A stretch of DNA of 64,000 nucleotides from Sphingomonas sabuli. GTDB lineage: Bacteria; Pseudomonadota; Alphaproteobacteria; Sphingomonadales; Sphingomonadaceae. Shown piece by piece: positions 52,226-61,884 of the stretch. Position 1 is the stretch's first letter; each line of letters opens with the position of its first letter. Both the position numbers and the translations under genes were made by a program. The stretch is taken from contig NZ_CP060697.1 of the NCBI RefSeq assembly GCF_014352855.1, forward strand, positions 2,376,001 to 2,440,000. Reading direction: 5' to 3'. Below the pieces are notes generated by a model. It was given only the letters and a program-made list of their open reading frames with translations, ran no database searches and was not told the origin of the DNA.

Positions 52226-53467
52226 TCAGGCGGGGCACAGCTCCGGGTCCGGAGCGATTTTCGGGATCGCGAAGATCCACCACAAGGCGCCGAACAGGGT
52301 AATGGCCGCGGTGAAGATGAAGGCGGCGAGATAGCTTCCGGTTGCGGTCTGGATGATCCAGCCGGTGAGGATCGGGCCGACGATCCCCGACGTGTTGCCG
52401 ATGCCGTTGACCACGCCCACCCATGCGCCCGCCGAGCGGCCGGCAAAGGTCTGCGCGATGGCGTACATGGCGAACCCGCCGATGCCGCCGAACGCGCCGG
52501 CGGCAAGCAGCGCACCAGTCAGGACAGCGCGGTCGTCGGTCAGCCCGGCAACGAGGATCGCGCCGCCCAGTGCCGCCTGGTAGAAGACCATCATCGTTCG
52601 CCGGACGCGGCCGTCGTCCAGGCCCGACGCGACCAGCCGGTCGCTGAGCCAGCCCCAGAAGGGCGCGAACAGCGCCTGCACCAGGTAGACGGTGGTCGCC
52701 AGCGTGGTCATCTCGACGATCGTAAATCCGCGATTTTCAATCAGGAACAGCGGCATCCAGGCCAGCAGGAAGTAGAAAGGGTAGGTGTTGACGAAATGGG
52801 CGATGCCCATTGTCCACGCGCCGCGCTTGCGCGCGATGCGCCAGATCGACACCGGCATTTCCGCCCGCGCCCGGTCCGCGCTTTTCCAGTGCGGCTTGCT
52901 GGCGAAATGCCAGGGCAGCAGCCAGAGCAGAGTCAGGCCGCCGAAAATCCAGAAGATCGGCCGCCAGCCGTAGGTGGCGAGGATCATGCCGCCGGCAAAG
53001 GTGCCGAGCGCGGGGCCCAGCGCCAGCGCGGCGGCGAGCGCGCTGTTGGCGATACCGCGGCGGTGGGGCGGGACATGTTCGGCGATGATCTTGGACGCGC
53101 AGGGGAAAGCGACGCCTTCGCCCAGCCCGAGCAGCACGCGCATCACGACCAGCGCCGCAAGGCCGCCGACGAAGCCGGTGGCGAAGGTCGCCAGCGCCCA
53201 CAGGGCAAGTCCGGCGGCGATCAGCCGGTAGACGCAGATGCGCGCGGTCAGCCAGCCGACGAAGAATTGCGCCGGCGCGTAGATCCAGGCGAAGGCCGAC
53301 ACCGCCAGCCCGAATTGTTCATGGTCGAGGCCAAGGTCCTGCCGAAGCTTGGGCGCGGCAATGCCGATCGCGCCGCGATCGACGTAATTGATGATCACGA
53401 ACAGGGCGAGCAGCAGCGTCAGCCACAGCGCGTCGTTCCTGCGTGACCGGACGGCCTGAGTCGCCAT
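52226..53467 (-). CDS. MFS transporter, anion:cation symporter (ACS) type
   Basis: The 413-residue inner-membrane protein has 12 predicted helices and the ACS-like pattern FVIINYVDRGAIGIAAPKL, the GWLTARICVYRL loop in place of motif A, and RVLLGLGEGVAFPCASKII. Substrates of the family are organic acids such as hexuronates or phthalate; this one cannot be named. It ends 40 bases before tonB starts, in the same orientation, so they could share a transcript. Confidence 0.85.
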   Translation of the reverse strand: MATQAVRSRRNDALWLTLLLALFVIINYVDRGAIGIAAPKLRQDLGLDHEQFGLAVSAFAWIYAPAQFFVGWLTARICVYRLIAAGLALWALATFATGFVGGLAALVVMRVLLGLGEGVAFPCASKIIAEHVPPHRRGIANSALAAALALGPALGTFAGGMILATYGWRPIFWIFGGLTLLWLLPWHFASKPHWKSADRARAEMPVSIWRIARKRGAWTMGIAHFVNTYPFYFLLAWMPLFLIENRGFTIVEMTTLATTVYLVQALFAPFWGWLSDRLVASGLDDGRVRRTMMVFYQAALGGAILVAGLTDDRAVLTGALLAAGAFGGIGGFAMYAIAQTFAGRSAGAWVGVVNGIGNTSGIVGPILTGWIIQTATGSYLAAFIFTAAITLFGALWWIFAIPKIAPDPELCPA

Positions 53468-53522
53468 CGCTTATCTCCCCCGCGCCGCACTGTGCCGAGC
53501 GGCGGGCGAAAAACAAGCGCGG

Positions 53523-54872
53523 CTAGGCCGGGTTCTTTTCCAGCCAGGCTTCGAGCCACTTGATGGTGTAATCGCCGGCCAGGAATTCCTCGTCGCGGAC
53601 GATGCGCTGGTGCAGCGGGACGGTCGTCTTCATGCCTTCGACGACGAATTCCTCAAGCGCGCGCTTGAGCCGCATGATGCACCGTTCGCGAGTGGTGCCG
53701 TAGACGATCAGCTTGGCGATCATGCTGTCGTAATAAGGCGGCACGCGATAGCCGGTGTAGATGCCGCTATCGACGCGCACGTGCATGCCGCCGGGCGCGA
53801 CGAAATTCTTCACCAGGCCGGGCGAGGGCACGAAGGTCTGCGGATCTTCGGCATTGATCCGGCATTCGATCGCGTGGCCGTGAAGCTTGATCTGGTCTTG
53901 GCGGCAGGACAGGCCTTCGCCGTTGGCGACCTTGATCTGTTCGCGGACGAGATCGATGCCGCTGATCATTTCCGTCACCGGATGTTCGACCTGCAGCCGG
54001 GTGTTCATCTCGATGAAGTAGAATTCGCCGTTTTCGTAGAGAAATTCGATCGTGCCGGCGCCGCGATAGCCCATTTCGGCCATCGCCTTGCTGACGATCC
54101 CGCCCATCCGCTCGCGCTCTTCCGCGCTGATGACGGGCGAGGGCGCTTCTTCCAGCACCTTCTGGTGGCGGCGCTGGAGCGAGCAGTCGCGCTCACCCAG
54201 GTGGATCGCCTTGCCCTCGCCGTCGCCGAACACCTGGAATTCGATGTGGCGCGGATCGGCGAGATATTTTTCCATGTACACGGTGTCGTCGCCGAAGGCG
54301 GAGCGCGCTTCCGACCCGGCCTGGCTCATCAGGCTTTCGAGCTGGTCTTCGGACGGCACCACCTTCATGCCGCGGCCGCCGCCGCCGGAGGCCGCCTTGA
54401 TCAGCACCGGATAGCCGATGTCCGCGGCCAGCGCCTTGGCGTCCTCGATGCTGTCGATCGCGCCGTCGGAGCCCGGGACCAGCGGCAGGCCAAGCTTTTC
54501 GGCGTTGCGCTTGGCCTCGATCTTGTCGCCCATCGTGCGGATGTGTTCGGGCTTGGGCCCGACCCAGGTGATGTCGTGGCTTTCGACGATTTCCGCGAAG
54601 TTCGCGTTTTCCGACAGGAAGCCATAGCCCGGGTGGATGGCGTCGGCGTGGACGATTTCCGCGGCCGAGATGATGTTGGGGATGTTGAGATAGGATTCGC
54701 TGGCCGCCGGCGGACCGATGCAAACGGTTTCATCGGCCAGGCGGACGTGCATCGCATCGGCGTCGGCGGTCGAATGGACGGCAACGGTGCGGATGCCCAT
54801 TTCGTGACAGGCGCGATGGATTCGAAGCGCGATCTCGCCGCGGTTGGCGATCAGCAGTTTCTGGATGGCCAT
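53523..54872 (-). CDS. accC: Biotin carboxylase subunit of acetyl-CoA carboxylase
   Basis: The 449-residue enzyme carboxylates biotin on AccB using ATP and bicarbonate. [20 protein letters not shown], the glycine-rich ATP loop [33 protein letters not shown] and [16 protein letters not shown] are all in place. The length equals E. coli AccC. It follows accB by 3 bases; the two are an operon. Confidence 0.98.
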   Translation of the reverse strand: MAIQKLLIANRGEIALRIHRACHEMGIRTVAVHSTADADAMHVRLADETVCIGPPAASESYLNIPNIISAAEIVHADAIHPGYGFLSENANFAEIVESHDITWVGPKPEHIRTMGDKIEAKRNAEKLGLPLVPGSDGAIDSIEDAKALAADIGYPVLIKAASGGGGRGMKVVPSEDQLESLMSQAGSEARSAFGDDTVYMEKYLADPRHIEFQVFGDGEGKAIHLGERDCSLQRRHQKVLEEAPSPVISAEERERMGGIVSKAMAEMGYRGAGTIEFLYENGEFYFIEMNTRLQVEHPVTEMISGIDLVREQIKVANGEGLSCRQDQIKLHGHAIECRINAEDPQTFVPSPGLVKNFVAPGGMHVRVDSGIYTGYRVPPYYDSMIAKLIVYGTTRERCIMRLKRALEEFVVEGMKTTVPLHQRIVRDEEFLAGDYTIKWLEAWLEKNPA

Positions 54873-54875
54873 GGC

Positions 54876-55358
54876 TTAGCCGAGCGTGACCAGCGGCTGG
54901 TCGAACTCCACCGGCTGGCCGTTTTCCACCAGCACCGCCTTGACGGTGCCGCCGTGCGGCGCGGTGATCGGGTTCATCACCTTCATCGCTTCGACGATCA
55001 GCAGCGTGTCGCCGGCCTTGACCGTGTCGCCGACGCTGACGAACGGCGCGGCGCCGGGCTCGGCGGCAAGAAAGGCGGTGCCGACCATCGGCGAGCGAAC
55101 GCTTTCGCCGTCAGGCTCGCCGACCGGCGTTTCGTCGTGCATCGGCGGCGCAGTCAGCAGCTGCGGCGCGGCCTGCGGGGGCGCGCTGGCATAGACCGGC
55201 GCTGCGGCGGCGGCCGGAGCGGCGCGCTGCACCTTGATCTTGCGGTCACCGTCTTCGACTTCGATTTCGGTGAGATTGTTGGAATCGAGAAGTCTGGCAA
55301 GCTCGCGCACCAGCCTGGTGTCGATGCGCATAGCGTCGTTGCCGTCCTTGTCAGCCAT
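54876..55358 (-). CDS. accB: Biotin carboxyl carrier protein of acetyl-CoA carboxylase
   Basis: The 160-residue carrier has the N-terminal [20 protein letters not shown], a Pro/Ala linker (about 47-75), and the biotinyl domain with the biotinylated Lys in [10 protein letters not shown]. It is followed directly by accC. Divergent from thiS, with 173 bases between. Confidence 0.97.
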   Translation of the reverse strand: MADKDGNDAMRIDTRLVRELARLLDSNNLTEIEVEDGDRKIKVQRAAPAAAAAPVYASAPPQAAPQLLTAPPMHDETPVGEPDGESVRSPMVGTAFLAAEPGAAPFVSVGDTVKAGDTLLIVEAMKVMNPITAPHGGTVKAVLVENGQPVEFDQPLVTLG

Positions 55359-55531
55359 TCATGGCTCCTTGCTTGATACTGCCCGCGGCGAGGTTGCCGC
55401 AGGCCACTTGCAGAGCTTTGCCGCCGCGTCCAGCCCGCACCGCGCCGCTGGCATCGCGGGGACAGGCGCCTATATGGGCAGTCGTGGATGTTCAACGTGC
55501 CAGCGCTACCGGTGAAACGGCTGAATCGCCG

Positions 55532-55735
55532 ATGATTTCCGTGCAGGTCAACGGGGAGCCGCGCGCGTTCCCGGCGGGCAGCACCATCGCCGCCATGCTG
55601 GAAGGCATCGGCATCGATCCGCGCAAGGTCGCGGTCGAACACAACCGGTCGGTCGTCCCGCGCTCGACGCTCGGCACAGTCGAAGTGGCCGATGGCGACG
55701 CGTTCGAGATCGTGCATTTCGTTGGAGGAGGCTGA
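55532..55735 (+). CDS. thiS: Sulfur carrier protein ThiS
   Basis: The 67-residue ubiquitin-like protein ends in VGGG, the diglycine tail that is thiocarboxylated to donate sulfur to the thiazole of thiamine. ISVQVNGEPRAF and KVAVEHNRSVVPRS are typical. ATG 55532 is chosen, although no clear Shine-Dalgarno precedes it. The stop is immediately followed by the thiG start. No THI-box riboswitch is seen upstream. Confidence 0.92.
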   Translation: MISVQVNGEPRAFPAGSTIAAMLEGIGIDPRKVAVEHNRSVVPRSTLGTVEVADGDAFEIVHFVGGG

Positions 55736-56527
55736 GTGAACGCGCCCCAGGCCATGGCCGCCGATAGCTGGACCGTTGCCGGCCGCACCTTCACCTCGCG
55801 GCTGATCGTCGGCACCGGCAAATATAAGGATTTCGCGGAAAACGCCGCGGCGGTCGAAGCGTCGGGGGCGGAAATCGTCACCGTCGCGGTCCGCCGGGTC
55901 AACATCGCCGATCCCAAGCAGCCGAAGCTGACCGACTTCATCGACCCGAAGAAGGTCACCTATCTGCCCAATACCGCGGGCTGCTTCACCGCCGACGACG
56001 CGGTGCGCACGCTGCGCCTGGCACGGGAAGCGGGCGGGTGGAACCTCGTCAAGCTGGAAGTGCTGGGCGAGGCGCGAACGCTGTATCCCGACATGCGCGA
56101 GACGCTGAAAGCGACCGAGACCCTGGTCAAGGAGGGGTTCGAGCCGATGGTCTATTGCGTCGACGATCCCATTGCCGCGAAGCAGCTGGAAGAAGCGGGC
56201 GCGGTGGCGATCATGCCGCTGGGCGCGCCGATCGGGTCCGGGCTGGGCATCCAGAACCGGGTTACCGTCCGGCTGATCGTCGAGGGCGCGGGCGTGCCGG
56301 TGCTGGTCGATGCCGGAGTCGGCACGGCGAGCGATGCGGCGGTCGCGATGGAACTGGGGTGCGACGGCGTGCTGATGAACACCGCCATTGCCGAGGCCAA
56401 GGAGCCGGTGCTGATGGCGCGGGCGATGAAGGCCGCGGTCGAGGCCGGGCGCCTGGCCTATCTGGCCGGACGGATGGGCAAGCGCCGCTATGCCGACCCC
56501 AGCAGCCCGCTTGCCGGACTGATCTGA
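55736..56527 (+). CDS. thiG: Thiazole synthase
   Basis: The 263-residue enzyme forms the thiazole phosphate of thiamine from 1-deoxyxylulose-5-phosphate, dehydroglycine and ThiS thiocarboxylate. The [16 protein letters not shown] start and [19 protein letters not shown] (with the Schiff-base Lys) are present, as are [20 protein letters not shown] and [14 protein letters not shown] start follows the thiS stop directly. No thiC, thiE or thiO is next to it. Confidence 0.97.
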   Translation: MNAPQAMAADSWTVAGRTFTSRLIVGTGKYKDFAENAAAVEASGAEIVTVAVRRVNIADPKQPKLTDFIDPKKVTYLPNTAGCFTADDAVRTLRLAREAGGWNLVKLEVLGEARTLYPDMRETLKATETLVKEGFEPMVYCVDDPIAAKQLEEAGAVAIMPLGAPIGSGLGIQNRVTVRLIVEGAGVPVLVDAGVGTASDAAVAMELGCDGVLMNTAIAEAKEPVLMARAMKAAVEAGRLAYLAGRMGKRRYADPSSPLAGLI

Positions 56528-56748
56528 CCCGCCGCGAATCGGGACGCTGACGGCCCGAGTCGCCGGCCGCGGAAGACCGCCGATTTTTCTACATGCCAGG
56601 GAAGAAGGGATCGACTCCGCAACGGAGGCAATCCTTTCGAAGTAGCGTGGGATTTCAGTCCGTTACGGATTCTGATTAACTTATGATAAGTGCGGGGCGT
56701 GGGCAGTATCGCGGCGTAACTAAATCCTTGCTTATCAAGGAGTAGAAG

Positions 56749-57030
56749 ATGCGCATTGATCCGATGCCTTCCGAGCGCCTCGAACAATCCGGCAGCGAGT
56801 TACATTCGGTGCTGTCGGTCCAGCCCCACCAGCTGGAAGCCATCAAGAACCCTTCGGCCCCGTTGGCCGATATCGTCGCCGCGGACACGTTCAACAGCGA
56901 AACCGTCGGTCGCCCGATCCGGCGCTGGGCGCGCGACCCGCGGCTGGCGCGGACCGTGAACGACGTGCTGGCACGCGATCCGGGCCGCGAGAAACCGCGA
57001 TCGCGGCTGGAACGCCTGCTCGGCCGATGA
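56749..57030 (+). CDS. Hypothetical protein (93 aa)
   Basis: The 93-residue protein has a plain Pro/Ala/Arg-rich sequence with no signal peptide or membrane segment, and ends in a basic tail (PRSRLERLLGR). A strong AAGGAG lies 7 bases before the ATG and about 220 bases of AT-richer sequence precede it, which support a real gene. No family is recognised. It is convergent with the DUF2254 gene (11-base gap). Confidence 0.62.
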   Translation: MRIDPMPSERLEQSGSELHSVLSVQPHQLEAIKNPSAPLADIVAADTFNSETVGRPIRRWARDPRLARTVNDVLARDPGREKPRSRLERLLGR

Positions 57031-57041
57031 TTTGGTGCGCG

Positions 57042-58412
57042 CTAGGCCGCGGCGTCAGCGCGGCGGTCTAGCGCACGGCCGATCGCCCGCCGGCAGTCGC
57101 GGGCGTTGGCGTCCAGCCGGGCGAATTCTTCCGCGGCCAGCTTGTCCTTGGCCAGTTCCATCAGCCCATCCACCTGATAGCGGACGCATTGCAGCTGGTC
57201 TCCGGTGCGGCAGCGGCCGGACAGGCTGGCGAGCATGACGATGGTGTGGTCGGCGGCGATGAGGTCGTGCGCCACGTAGGAGCGGACCGCGCCGAAGCCG
57301 CGCTGCATGACGTCGCCGAAGGTCACTTCGGGCATGATCACGCGCAGCACGCCCTCTGCGTCCAGCCGGTAGCGAGACGCGGCTTCGCGGCCCGCCATTT
57401 CCGCCGCGCCCGCGGCCAGCCAGTCGATGCAGGTGCGAGCGGTGAACGGATCGTTGACGCCCGACGACATGGCGCGAGCGGCGATGTCGACCAGTTCGTC
57501 GATCAGGAAGTGCAGGTCCTGGAACGGCGTCCGCAGGTTGCCGACGCTGTAGCAATGGCGAAGCGCGCGGTCCGCATCCTCGCTGACCCGGTCCGCCGGG
57601 GCGGCGAGCGCGTAGGGACGGCCCGAGTAGACGAAGTCGCCCGGTGTCCGCAGCAGGCAGACGACAAGGTCGTGGCGGCACGCCGTTTCGACCAGTTCGT
57701 CGATGTCCATCGCCTGGATGTAGCCCGATTCCTGCGCCCGCACCGCGGCGACATCGTCGCCGCGGCCGAGGAAGCGTTCGATCTCGCTGTCGAAATCGGG
57801 CAGCGGCTTGTCGTCGTCGTCCGGCAGATGGTCGGAGCCGGCGGGAAAGGTCTTGCCCATCGCCCGCACCAGCCGCCGCCCGATCCGTGCGGCGACATGG
57901 TTGACGTGGATGCTTTCGGGCACGTGATGGACGAAATAGATCAGCACCGCGATCGAGCAGGCGGCGAATACCATCGCCAGGAACACCGCCAGCTGGGGCA
58001 CGAAGATGGTGTCGCCGTCGTAGATCGTGCGCAGCACCATCAGCGAATAGAGGAAGGTGGCGATGAAGGTGCCGAGCGTCACCTGATTGCCCCGGTCCGA
58101 CATGAAGTTGGTCAGGATGCGCGGGCCATATTGGGTGGCGGCGTAGGAAATGGCGACGATGGTGATCGAGAAGACGACGCCGGCGACGGTGATCATCGAC
58201 CCGGCGATCGCCGACAGGACCGAGCGCGCGCCTTCGGGTTTCGACTTCTGGTACCAACTGAGCTTCTCGAACAGCTCCCCGGCCGGGGTGGTGTCGAGCC
58301 AGATCGCGGTCGCGCCGAGCAGGATCGCGCCAATCGCCATCAGGCTGGGCACGAACCAGTAGCTCCACCGGACCGCGCGCCAGAATTGCAGGATCGGAAG
58401 CCGCATCTTCAA
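57042..58412 (-). CDS. DUF2254-family membrane protein
   Basis: The 456-residue protein has four hydrophobic segments in its first 180 residues (SYWFVPSLMAIGAILLGATA, SMITVAGVVFSITIVAISYA, TFIATFLYSLMVLRTIYDG, LAVFLAMVFAACSIAVLIYF), followed by a soluble, charged C-terminal half (MDIDELVETACRHDLVV, SGVNDPFTARTCIDWLA). This matches DUF2254, a family of predicted inner-membrane proteins of unknown function. The next gene upstream on the strand, the TPP enzyme, ends 37 bases before its start. Confidence 0.87.
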   Translation of the reverse strand: MKMRLPILQFWRAVRWSYWFVPSLMAIGAILLGATAIWLDTTPAGELFEKLSWYQKSKPEGARSVLSAIAGSMITVAGVVFSITIVAISYAATQYGPRILTNFMSDRGNQVTLGTFIATFLYSLMVLRTIYDGDTIFVPQLAVFLAMVFAACSIAVLIYFVHHVPESIHVNHVAARIGRRLVRAMGKTFPAGSDHLPDDDDKPLPDFDSEIERFLGRGDDVAAVRAQESGYIQAMDIDELVETACRHDLVVCLLRTPGDFVYSGRPYALAAPADRVSEDADRALRHCYSVGNLRTPFQDLHFLIDELVDIAARAMSSGVNDPFTARTCIDWLAAGAAEMAGREAASRYRLDAEGVLRVIMPEVTFGDVMQRGFGAVRSYVAHDLIAADHTIVMLASLSGRCRTGDQLQCVRYQVDGLMELAKDKLAAEEFARLDANARDCRRAIGRALDRRADAAA

Positions 58413-58449
58413 CAGACGAACCGCGGCGCGAATGGTGCCGCGCGGCGGG

Positions 58450-60114
58450 TCAGCCCTTACGTGCCTTGTCGCGTAGCGCGCTGATGGTGGTGGCGTTGCT
58501 GATCTGTTCGACGTCGGTCCTGCAATGGATCAGGCGAATGCCCTTGCGCCCGATTGCGTCGTCGAGTGCGGGCGCGAATTCGGCGGTCGTCGCGATGCTC
58601 GCGGCCCAGCCGCCGAACGCCCGGGCAAGCGCCGCGAAATCGGGATTCTCCAGCCGCGTGGCGCTGATCCGTTCGGGATAGTCGCGTTCCTGGTGCATGC
58701 GGATGGTGCCGTAAGCGCCATTGTCGACGAGGATGACGATGAGGTCCGCGCCATATTGCGCGGCGGTCGCCAGTTCCTGGCCGTTCATCAGGAAATCGCC
58801 GTCGCCCGCGACCGCGACCACCGTGCGATCCTTGAAGCGCAGCGCTGCGGCGACCGCGGCAGGAACGCCATAGCCCATCGTGCCCGACGTCGGCGCCAGC
58901 TGCGTCGGCATCGGCCCGTAATGCCAGTAGCGATGCCACCAGCCGGAAAAATTGCCGGCGCCGTTGCAGACGACGGTGTCGGCCGGAAGCCGGTCGCGCA
59001 TCGCCGCGACGCACGGGCCGAGGTCGAGCGCGACGCCGTCACGCGGTTTGGGGTCGGACCAGTCGAGCCATTGCCGGTGCGCGTCTTCCCCGGCGGCGAA
59101 GCGGGCAAGGTCGTCATCGTCCCAGCCGTCGACCATTTCCGCAAACTCGCCCATGTCGGCGCAGATCGGCAGGTCCGTGTGATAGACGCGGCCAAGCTCG
59201 TTCGGGTCGGGGTGGACGTGGACCAGCATCTGGCCGGGATGATCGGGCGTGACCAGAGTATAGCCGTCGGTGGTGCTTTCGCCGAGCCGGGTGCCGACGG
59301 CGAGGATCAGGTCGGCGTCGCGGATGCGCTGCTGCAATTGCGGATTGGGGCCGTAGCCGAGCTGGCCGGCGTAGACGGGGCAGTCGTTCGGGATCGCGTC
59401 CTGGCGGCGGAAGGCGGCAGCAACCGGCAAGCCGTGGCGCGCCGCGAAATTGGCGAAATGCGTGGCCGCGCGCGGGCTCCAGTCGGCGCCGCCGACGATG
59501 GCGACGGGCGCCGCGGCGTCCTTGAGCAGTTCGAACAGCGCCTGGATTGCGCCGGGGTCGGCGGCTTCGGCCACCGGCGGAACGCGTGGGCGGTCGACGG
59601 CGTGCACTTCGTCGCGCAGCATGTCTTCGGGCAAGGCAAGCACGACCGGGCCGGGGCGGCCGGCGGTCGCGACACGATAGGCGCGGGCGACATATTCGGG
59701 GATCCGCCGCGCATCCTCGATCCGCGCGGCCCACTTGGCGATCGGGCCGAAGAAGGCCGGAAAATCGATTTCCTGGAAGCCCTCGCGATCGCGGTCGCCG
59801 CGCGCGACGTCGCCGATGAACAGGATCATCGGGGTCGAATCCTGGAAGGCGACATGGACCCCGCCGCTGGCATTGGTCGCACCCGGGCCGCGCGTGACGA
59901 AGGCGATTCCGGGGCGGCCGGTCATCTTGCCGTCGGCGTCGGCCATGTAGGCGACCCCGCCTTCCTGGCGGCAGACGGTGACGTCGATTTCCGGCGCGTC
60001 GTGGAGCGCGTCGAGGACGGCGAGAAAGCTTTCGCCCGGAACGGTGAAAATGCGGTCGCAGCCGTTGATCTTCAACTGGTCGACAAGGATTTGGCCGCCG
60101 GTGCGCTTGGTCAT
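58450..60114 (-). CDS. Thiamine-diphosphate-dependent enzyme (acetolactate-synthase-like)
   Basis: The 554-residue protein has the three domains of the ALS/oxalyl-CoA-decarboxylase group. Domain 1 has the catalytic Glu in VTVCRQEGGVAYMADADGK, the middle domain has IVGGADWSPRAATHFANF, and the TPP-binding domain has VAVAGDGDFLMNGQ, closing about 25 residues later with LVDNGAYGTIRMH. Large catalytic subunits of acetolactate synthase, glyoxylate carboligase or related lyases share this layout; no small ilvH-type subunit is next to it, so the reaction is not assigned. ATG at 60114 is used; the longer upstream frame is unsupported. Confidence 0.88.
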   Translation of the reverse strand: MTKRTGGQILVDQLKINGCDRIFTVPGESFLAVLDALHDAPEIDVTVCRQEGGVAYMADADGKMTGRPGIAFVTRGPGATNASGGVHVAFQDSTPMILFIGDVARGDRDREGFQEIDFPAFFGPIAKWAARIEDARRIPEYVARAYRVATAGRPGPVVLALPEDMLRDEVHAVDRPRVPPVAEAADPGAIQALFELLKDAAAPVAIVGGADWSPRAATHFANFAARHGLPVAAAFRRQDAIPNDCPVYAGQLGYGPNPQLQQRIRDADLILAVGTRLGESTTDGYTLVTPDHPGQMLVHVHPDPNELGRVYHTDLPICADMGEFAEMVDGWDDDDLARFAAGEDAHRQWLDWSDPKPRDGVALDLGPCVAAMRDRLPADTVVCNGAGNFSGWWHRYWHYGPMPTQLAPTSGTMGYGVPAAVAAALRFKDRTVVAVAGDGDFLMNGQELATAAQYGADLIVILVDNGAYGTIRMHQERDYPERISATRLENPDFAALARAFGGWAASIATTAEFAPALDDAIGRKGIRLIHCRTDVEQISNATTISALRDKARKG

Positions 60115-60211
60115 GGCGATGCGCGTTAGCCGCTTCCCCTCGACCGGCAAAGAGTGCATCCATCGGCGATGCCCCGTCGGGGTGTCCCGGGGCAGGGAAA
60201 AAGGGGGTCGT

Positions 60212-60658
60212 ATGAAGGGGACTCTTGCATTCGCGGCGGCAGCGCTTGGGCTGGCCGTATCATCCGTTCCGGCAGTGGCGCAGGCGCCCGACCGGTCGGT
60301 CACCGCGGAATATTATTACCGCATCAAGTGGGGCAGCGCCGCGGAGTTCAAGCAGCTGTACGAACGCAATCACGCGCCGATCCTGCGCGAAATGCAAAAG
60401 CAGGGCTTCATCCTCGGCATGGAGGTGGAGGAACCGTTCACCCATCTTGCCGGCGGCCCGCGCTGGGACCTCAGGGTGACGATCCGGATGCGCGATGCGG
60501 AAAGCGCGATCGGGGTCGGGGGGGAATTCGACAAGGCGGTCGCGGCGACGACCAAGCGGCTTTACCCGGACAAGGAGAAATTCCTGGCCGAGGAAGCGCG
60601 CCGCTTCTCGCTGCTTGAGGAGCATTGGGACGTGATCGTCGCCAAGGTCGAGCCCTAA
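60212..60658 (+). CDS. Secreted hypothetical protein, possibly dimeric alpha/beta-barrel
   Basis: The 148-residue protein has a signal peptide (MKGTLAFAAAALGLAVSSVP, cleavage near VAQA). A single small domain follows with an YYYRIKWGSAAEFKQLYERN start and a central WDLRVTIRMRDAESA strand. It resembles the ferredoxin-like dimeric alpha/beta-barrel (NIPSNAP/ABM) fold. AAAAAGGGGG precedes the ATG. Family and function are not known. Confidence 0.68.
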   Translation: MKGTLAFAAAALGLAVSSVPAVAQAPDRSVTAEYYYRIKWGSAAEFKQLYERNHAPILREMQKQGFILGMEVEEPFTHLAGGPRWDLRVTIRMRDAESAIGVGGEFDKAVAATTKRLYPDKEKFLAEEARRFSLLEEHWDVIVAKVEP

Positions 60659-60671
60659 GGCGGTCCGTCCG

Positions 60672-61010
60672 TCAGCGGCCGGTCGGCGGCGTTTCCAGCT
60701 TGTGTTTCAGCCGTGACAACATGTTGACCGCATAGGCCGCGTGGGGGCCGATCCACCGTTCGTGAATGTCGTGGATGGGCAGGGGGTTGAGGTGATTCCA
60801 GCGCTCGCGCCCGCGGCGCTCGACGTTCACCAGATCGGCCGTTTCCAGCACCTTGAGATGCTGCATCACAGTGCAGCGGTCGATGTCGGCGCACAGGTCG
60901 CACAGGGCGCCGGTGGTTAGCGGCTGGTCGCGCAGCGTGTCGAGAATCGACCGCCGGGTGGCGTGGCCGAGCGCCTTGAATACGGCGTCGAACTGGTCGG
61001 CGATTGACAT
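60672..61010 (-). CDS. ArsR-family transcriptional repressor
   Basis: The 112-residue protein has the ArsR winged helix: VFKALGHATRRSILDTLRDQ, LTTGALCDLCADIDRCTVMQ (recognition helix) and HLKVLETADLVNVERRGRER. A 20-base palindrome covers its own start codon, consistent with autoregulation. Divergent from the SRPBCC gene 50 bases away. Cys residues are present in the recognition region (ALCDLC), but no metal-binding set is obvious. Confidence 0.9.
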   Translation of the reverse strand: MSIADQFDAVFKALGHATRRSILDTLRDQPLTTGALCDLCADIDRCTVMQHLKVLETADLVNVERRGRERWNHLNPLPIHDIHERWIGPHAAYAVNMLSRLKHKLETPPTGR

Positions 61011-61028
61011 GTTATAAAACTATAACAT
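61009..61028. promoter_or_regulatory. Palindromic operator between arsR-type gene and SRPBCC gene
   Basis: ATGTTATA-AAAC-TATAACAT is a perfect 8-base inverted repeat. It overlaps the start codon of the repressor gene (minus strand) and lies 32 bases before the SRPBCC start. ArsR proteins bind such AT-rich palindromes, so this is the likely operator for both divergent genes. Confidence 0.82.
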
Positions 61029-61059
61029 ATCTCGATGCGACGCAAGGAGGCGAGTCGCG

Positions 61060-61509
61060 ATGGACCCGACGTTTTCCGTTTTCATTTTCGTCGACCGGCC
61101 AGTGCACGAGGTGTTTGAGGCCGTTGCCGATCCGGACAAGATGTCGCGCTATTTCACCACTGGCGGTGCGCAGGGGCGGCTGGAAACGGGCGCGACCGTG
61201 ACCTGGGATTTCCACGACTTTCCCGGCGCCTTTCCGGTTCACGTCCGGCAGGTCGTGCAGGACGAACGCATCGTCTTCGACTGGCAGGCCAACGAGCCGG
61301 GCGCGGACTATCAGATCACCGTGACCATGACCTTTGCGCCGGTCGATGGCGGGCGGACCAAGGTCGGCATTTCCGAAAGCGGTTATCGCGCGTCCGACGC
61401 GTCGGTAAAGGCCAGCTATGGCAATTGCATGGGCTGGTCGCAGATGCTCGCCGCGCTGAAAGCGTGGGTGGAGCACGGCATCAACCTGCGCGAAGGCGCC
61501 TACAAATAG
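61060..61509 (+). CDS. SRPBCC-family (AHSA1-like) protein
   Basis: The 149-residue protein has the START/Bet v1-like cavity fold: FIFVDRPVHEVFEAVADPD, a central VTWDFHDFPGAFPVHVRQVV and ending in the long amphipathic helix GNCMGWSQMLAALKAWVEH. Such proteins bind hydrophobic ligands or help enzymes; divergent ArsR-SRPBCC pairs are common. AAGGAGG lies 11 bases before the ATG. EthD follows on the same strand after 38 bases. Confidence 0.88.
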   Translation: MDPTFSVFIFVDRPVHEVFEAVADPDKMSRYFTTGGAQGRLETGATVTWDFHDFPGAFPVHVRQVVQDERIVFDWQANEPGADYQITVTMTFAPVDGGRTKVGISESGYRASDASVKASYGNCMGWSQMLAALKAWVEHGINLREGAYK

Positions 61510-61547
61510 GCTGACGGCCCGTCCGAAAAGCGGTAGCGGGCGTCGCC

Positions 61548-61862
61548 ATGTACATCCTCACCATCACCTTCGCGAACAGCACCGGCGCGACTTTCGACTT
61601 CGACTATTTCCGCAACGACCATCTGCCCAAGATCGGCAGGGCGTTCGGCCCCTATGGCCTTGGCTACGCCAGCGTGCTGCGCGGGGAAGAAGGCGTCGAC
61701 GGGAAGGCGCCGCCCTATTTCGCGACGGTCATCCTGAGCTTTCGCGAGGAATCGGGCGCCCGCGATGCGCTCGCTTCCGGCGACGGCCAGGCATTGCTCG
61801 ACGACATGGCCGCCTTCACCAACACCAAGCCGGTGCTGCAATTCAACACGCCGGTGGCCTGA
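61548..61862 (+). CDS. EthD-family protein
   Basis: The 104-residue protein has the ferredoxin-like dimeric EthD pattern: FDFDYFRNDHLPKIGRAFG, then YFATVILSFRE and the acidic helix DALASGDGQALLDDM. EthD-like domains occur in ether or aromatic degradation genes and as stand-alone proteins. It lies downstream of the SRPBCC gene, so it may share its ArsR control. Confidence 0.82.
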   Translation: MYILTITFANSTGATFDFDYFRNDHLPKIGRAFGPYGLGYASVLRGEEGVDGKAPPYFATVILSFREESGARDALASGDGQALLDDMAAFTNTKPVLQFNTPVA

Positions 61863-61884
61863 CGGGCCGGTACCGGCGCGCCGG

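Noticed and set aside
52186..52515. N-terminal extension of the TonB protein into the MFS gene
   Set aside because: The membrane helix and family pattern begin at 52185, and the extension is antisense-like and low complexity.
55359..55531. A TPP riboswitch upstream of thiS
   Set aside because: Neither the CTGAGA nor the ACCTGAT-type conserved segments of the THI box could be found.
61866..61877. GCCGGTACCGGC palindrome between the EthD and MFS genes as a terminator
   Set aside because: It has no loop and no T tract, so it is a simple GC palindrome.
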